Below, one piece after another: positions 6,626 through 7,176 of a stretch of 7,176 nucleotides of DNA (position 1 is its first letter; each line of letters opens with the position of its first letter). Source of the DNA: Desulfocapsa sp. Its GTDB lineage: Bacteria > Desulfobacterota > Desulfobulbia > Desulfobulbales > Desulfocapsaceae. Made by a program: the position numbers and the translations under genes. The notes below the pieces were generated by a model. The model worked only from the letters and a program-made list of their open reading frames with translations. It did not search any database and had not been told where the DNA came from. Where the stretch lies: positions 1 to 7,176 of the forward strand of contig JAOZTO010000080.1 in NCBI GenBank assembly GCA_029942265.1, given 5' to 3'.

Positions 6626-7176
6626 TCACATATACATGCCACCATTAACATGAATGGTTTGGCCGGTAATATATCGACCGTCATTCCCTGCCAAATACGC
6701 TACTGCACCTGCAATATCGTCAGGGTGACCAAGACTTGCAAGTGGTATTTCAGCTTTAATTTTATCCTGTATCTCTTCTGGAAGATCACGAGTCATATCA
6801 GTTATAATATACCCAGGCGCTACAGCATTAACTGTTATATTACGAGAGGCATACTCACGAGCCATCGATTTTGTCAGTCCAATCATACCAGCCTTTGCAG
6901 AAGCATAATTCACCTGACCAGCATTTCCTGCAAAACCGATAACAGAGGATATATTAATAATGCGTCCCCAACGACTCTTCATCATGGAACGTGCTGCGGC
7001 TTTTGAGCAGATAAAAGAACCTTTGAGATTAGTATCAAGTACTGCATCCCAATCATCTTCTTTCATCCTTGCAACAAGACCATCGCGGGTAATACCTGCA
7101 TTATTTACAAGTATGTCAAGAGACCCTACATCTTTGATCAACTGTTTAACAGCGTCCTGGGTTTCGTCTGCCAAAG
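6626..7176 (-). CDS. fabG: 3-oxoacyl-[acyl-carrier-protein] reductase, C-terminal 183 residues (5' end outside window)
   Basis: NADPH-dependent reduction of 3-oxoacyl-ACP to 3-hydroxyacyl-ACP in fatty acid elongation; a short-chain dehydrogenase tetramer in the cytoplasm. Seen, numbering from the TTG (Leu) codon at 7174: LVNNAG (22-27), active-site N49 in DTNLKG, S77 in INISSV, and the Y90-ASA-K94 pair, then the C-terminal ITGQTIHVNGGMYM typical of FabG. Compared with the usual 245 residues, about 60 are missing, including the Rossmann GxxxGxG nucleotide motif, simply because the window ends. The TTG at 7174 is internal and not a start. Arginine codons are nearly all CGN. Adjacent acpP and fabF support FabG over the many other short-chain dehydrogenases. 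Confidence 0.96.
   Translation of the reverse strand, partial: LADETQDAVKQLIKDVGSLDILVNNAGITRDGLVARMKEDDWDAVLDTNLKGSFICSKAAARSMMKSRWGRIINISSVIGFAGNAGQVNYASAKAGMIGLTKSMAREYASRNITVNAVAPGYIITDMTRDLPEEIQDKIKAEIPLASLGHPDDIAGAVAYLAGNDGRYITGQTIHVNGGMYM

Noticed and set aside
1..7176. CRISPR arrays, tRNA or rRNA genes, FMN riboswitch.
   Set aside because: I saw no regularly spaced repeats, no cloverleaf sequence, and no FMN-element core near ribD or elsewhere in the gaps.

Overview
This window looks like a chromosomal segment of a moderately AT-rich Gram-negative bacterium, most likely a Desulfobacterota (delta-proteobacterial) sulfate-reducer-type lineage. The main argument is gene order: fabG-acpP-fabF-rpiB-glyA-nrdR-ribD, all on the minus strand, is a block I know from that group. 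The lineage call is inference from order and protein style, not from a search.

Layout, in the direction of transcription (high to low coordinates). 7176-6626 is the C-terminal three quarters of fabG, cut by the window edge. acpP, fabF and rpiB follow. A strong intrinsic terminator at 4407-4443 closes this first unit. A second unit, glyA-nrdR-ribD, runs from 4338 to 1461; nrdR and ribD overlap by 11 bases. The intergenic stretch 1260-1460 holds small hairpins, a sequence reminiscent of an insertion-sequence end, and a weak candidate promoter. Finally, 1259 to the left edge is one long open frame of at least 419 codons. It has no stop inside the window, so only fragments of it on the wrong strand show up as closed frames.

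The fab genes make and elongate acyl-ACP. rpiB interconverts pentose phosphates. glyA supplies one-carbon units and glycine. nrdR senses nucleotides to control ribonucleotide reductase, and ribD carries out two middle steps of riboflavin synthesis. These are core housekeeping functions.

The exception is the left-most gene. It encodes a membrane-fusion (HlyD-like) protein whose C-terminal third matches the NHLM/NHLP-type peptide export family (family model TIGR03794 as I recall it). Such proteins sit with a C39-peptidase ABC transporter and export RiPP natural products made from nitrile-hydratase-like or Nif11-like leader peptides. Its arginine codons are mostly AGA/AGG (17 of 20), whereas glyA next door uses mostly CGN (13 of 17). 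It also lies where the rest of the riboflavin operon would be expected. The window therefore appears to catch the boundary between a conserved core block and an acquired RiPP export island continuing beyond base 1.
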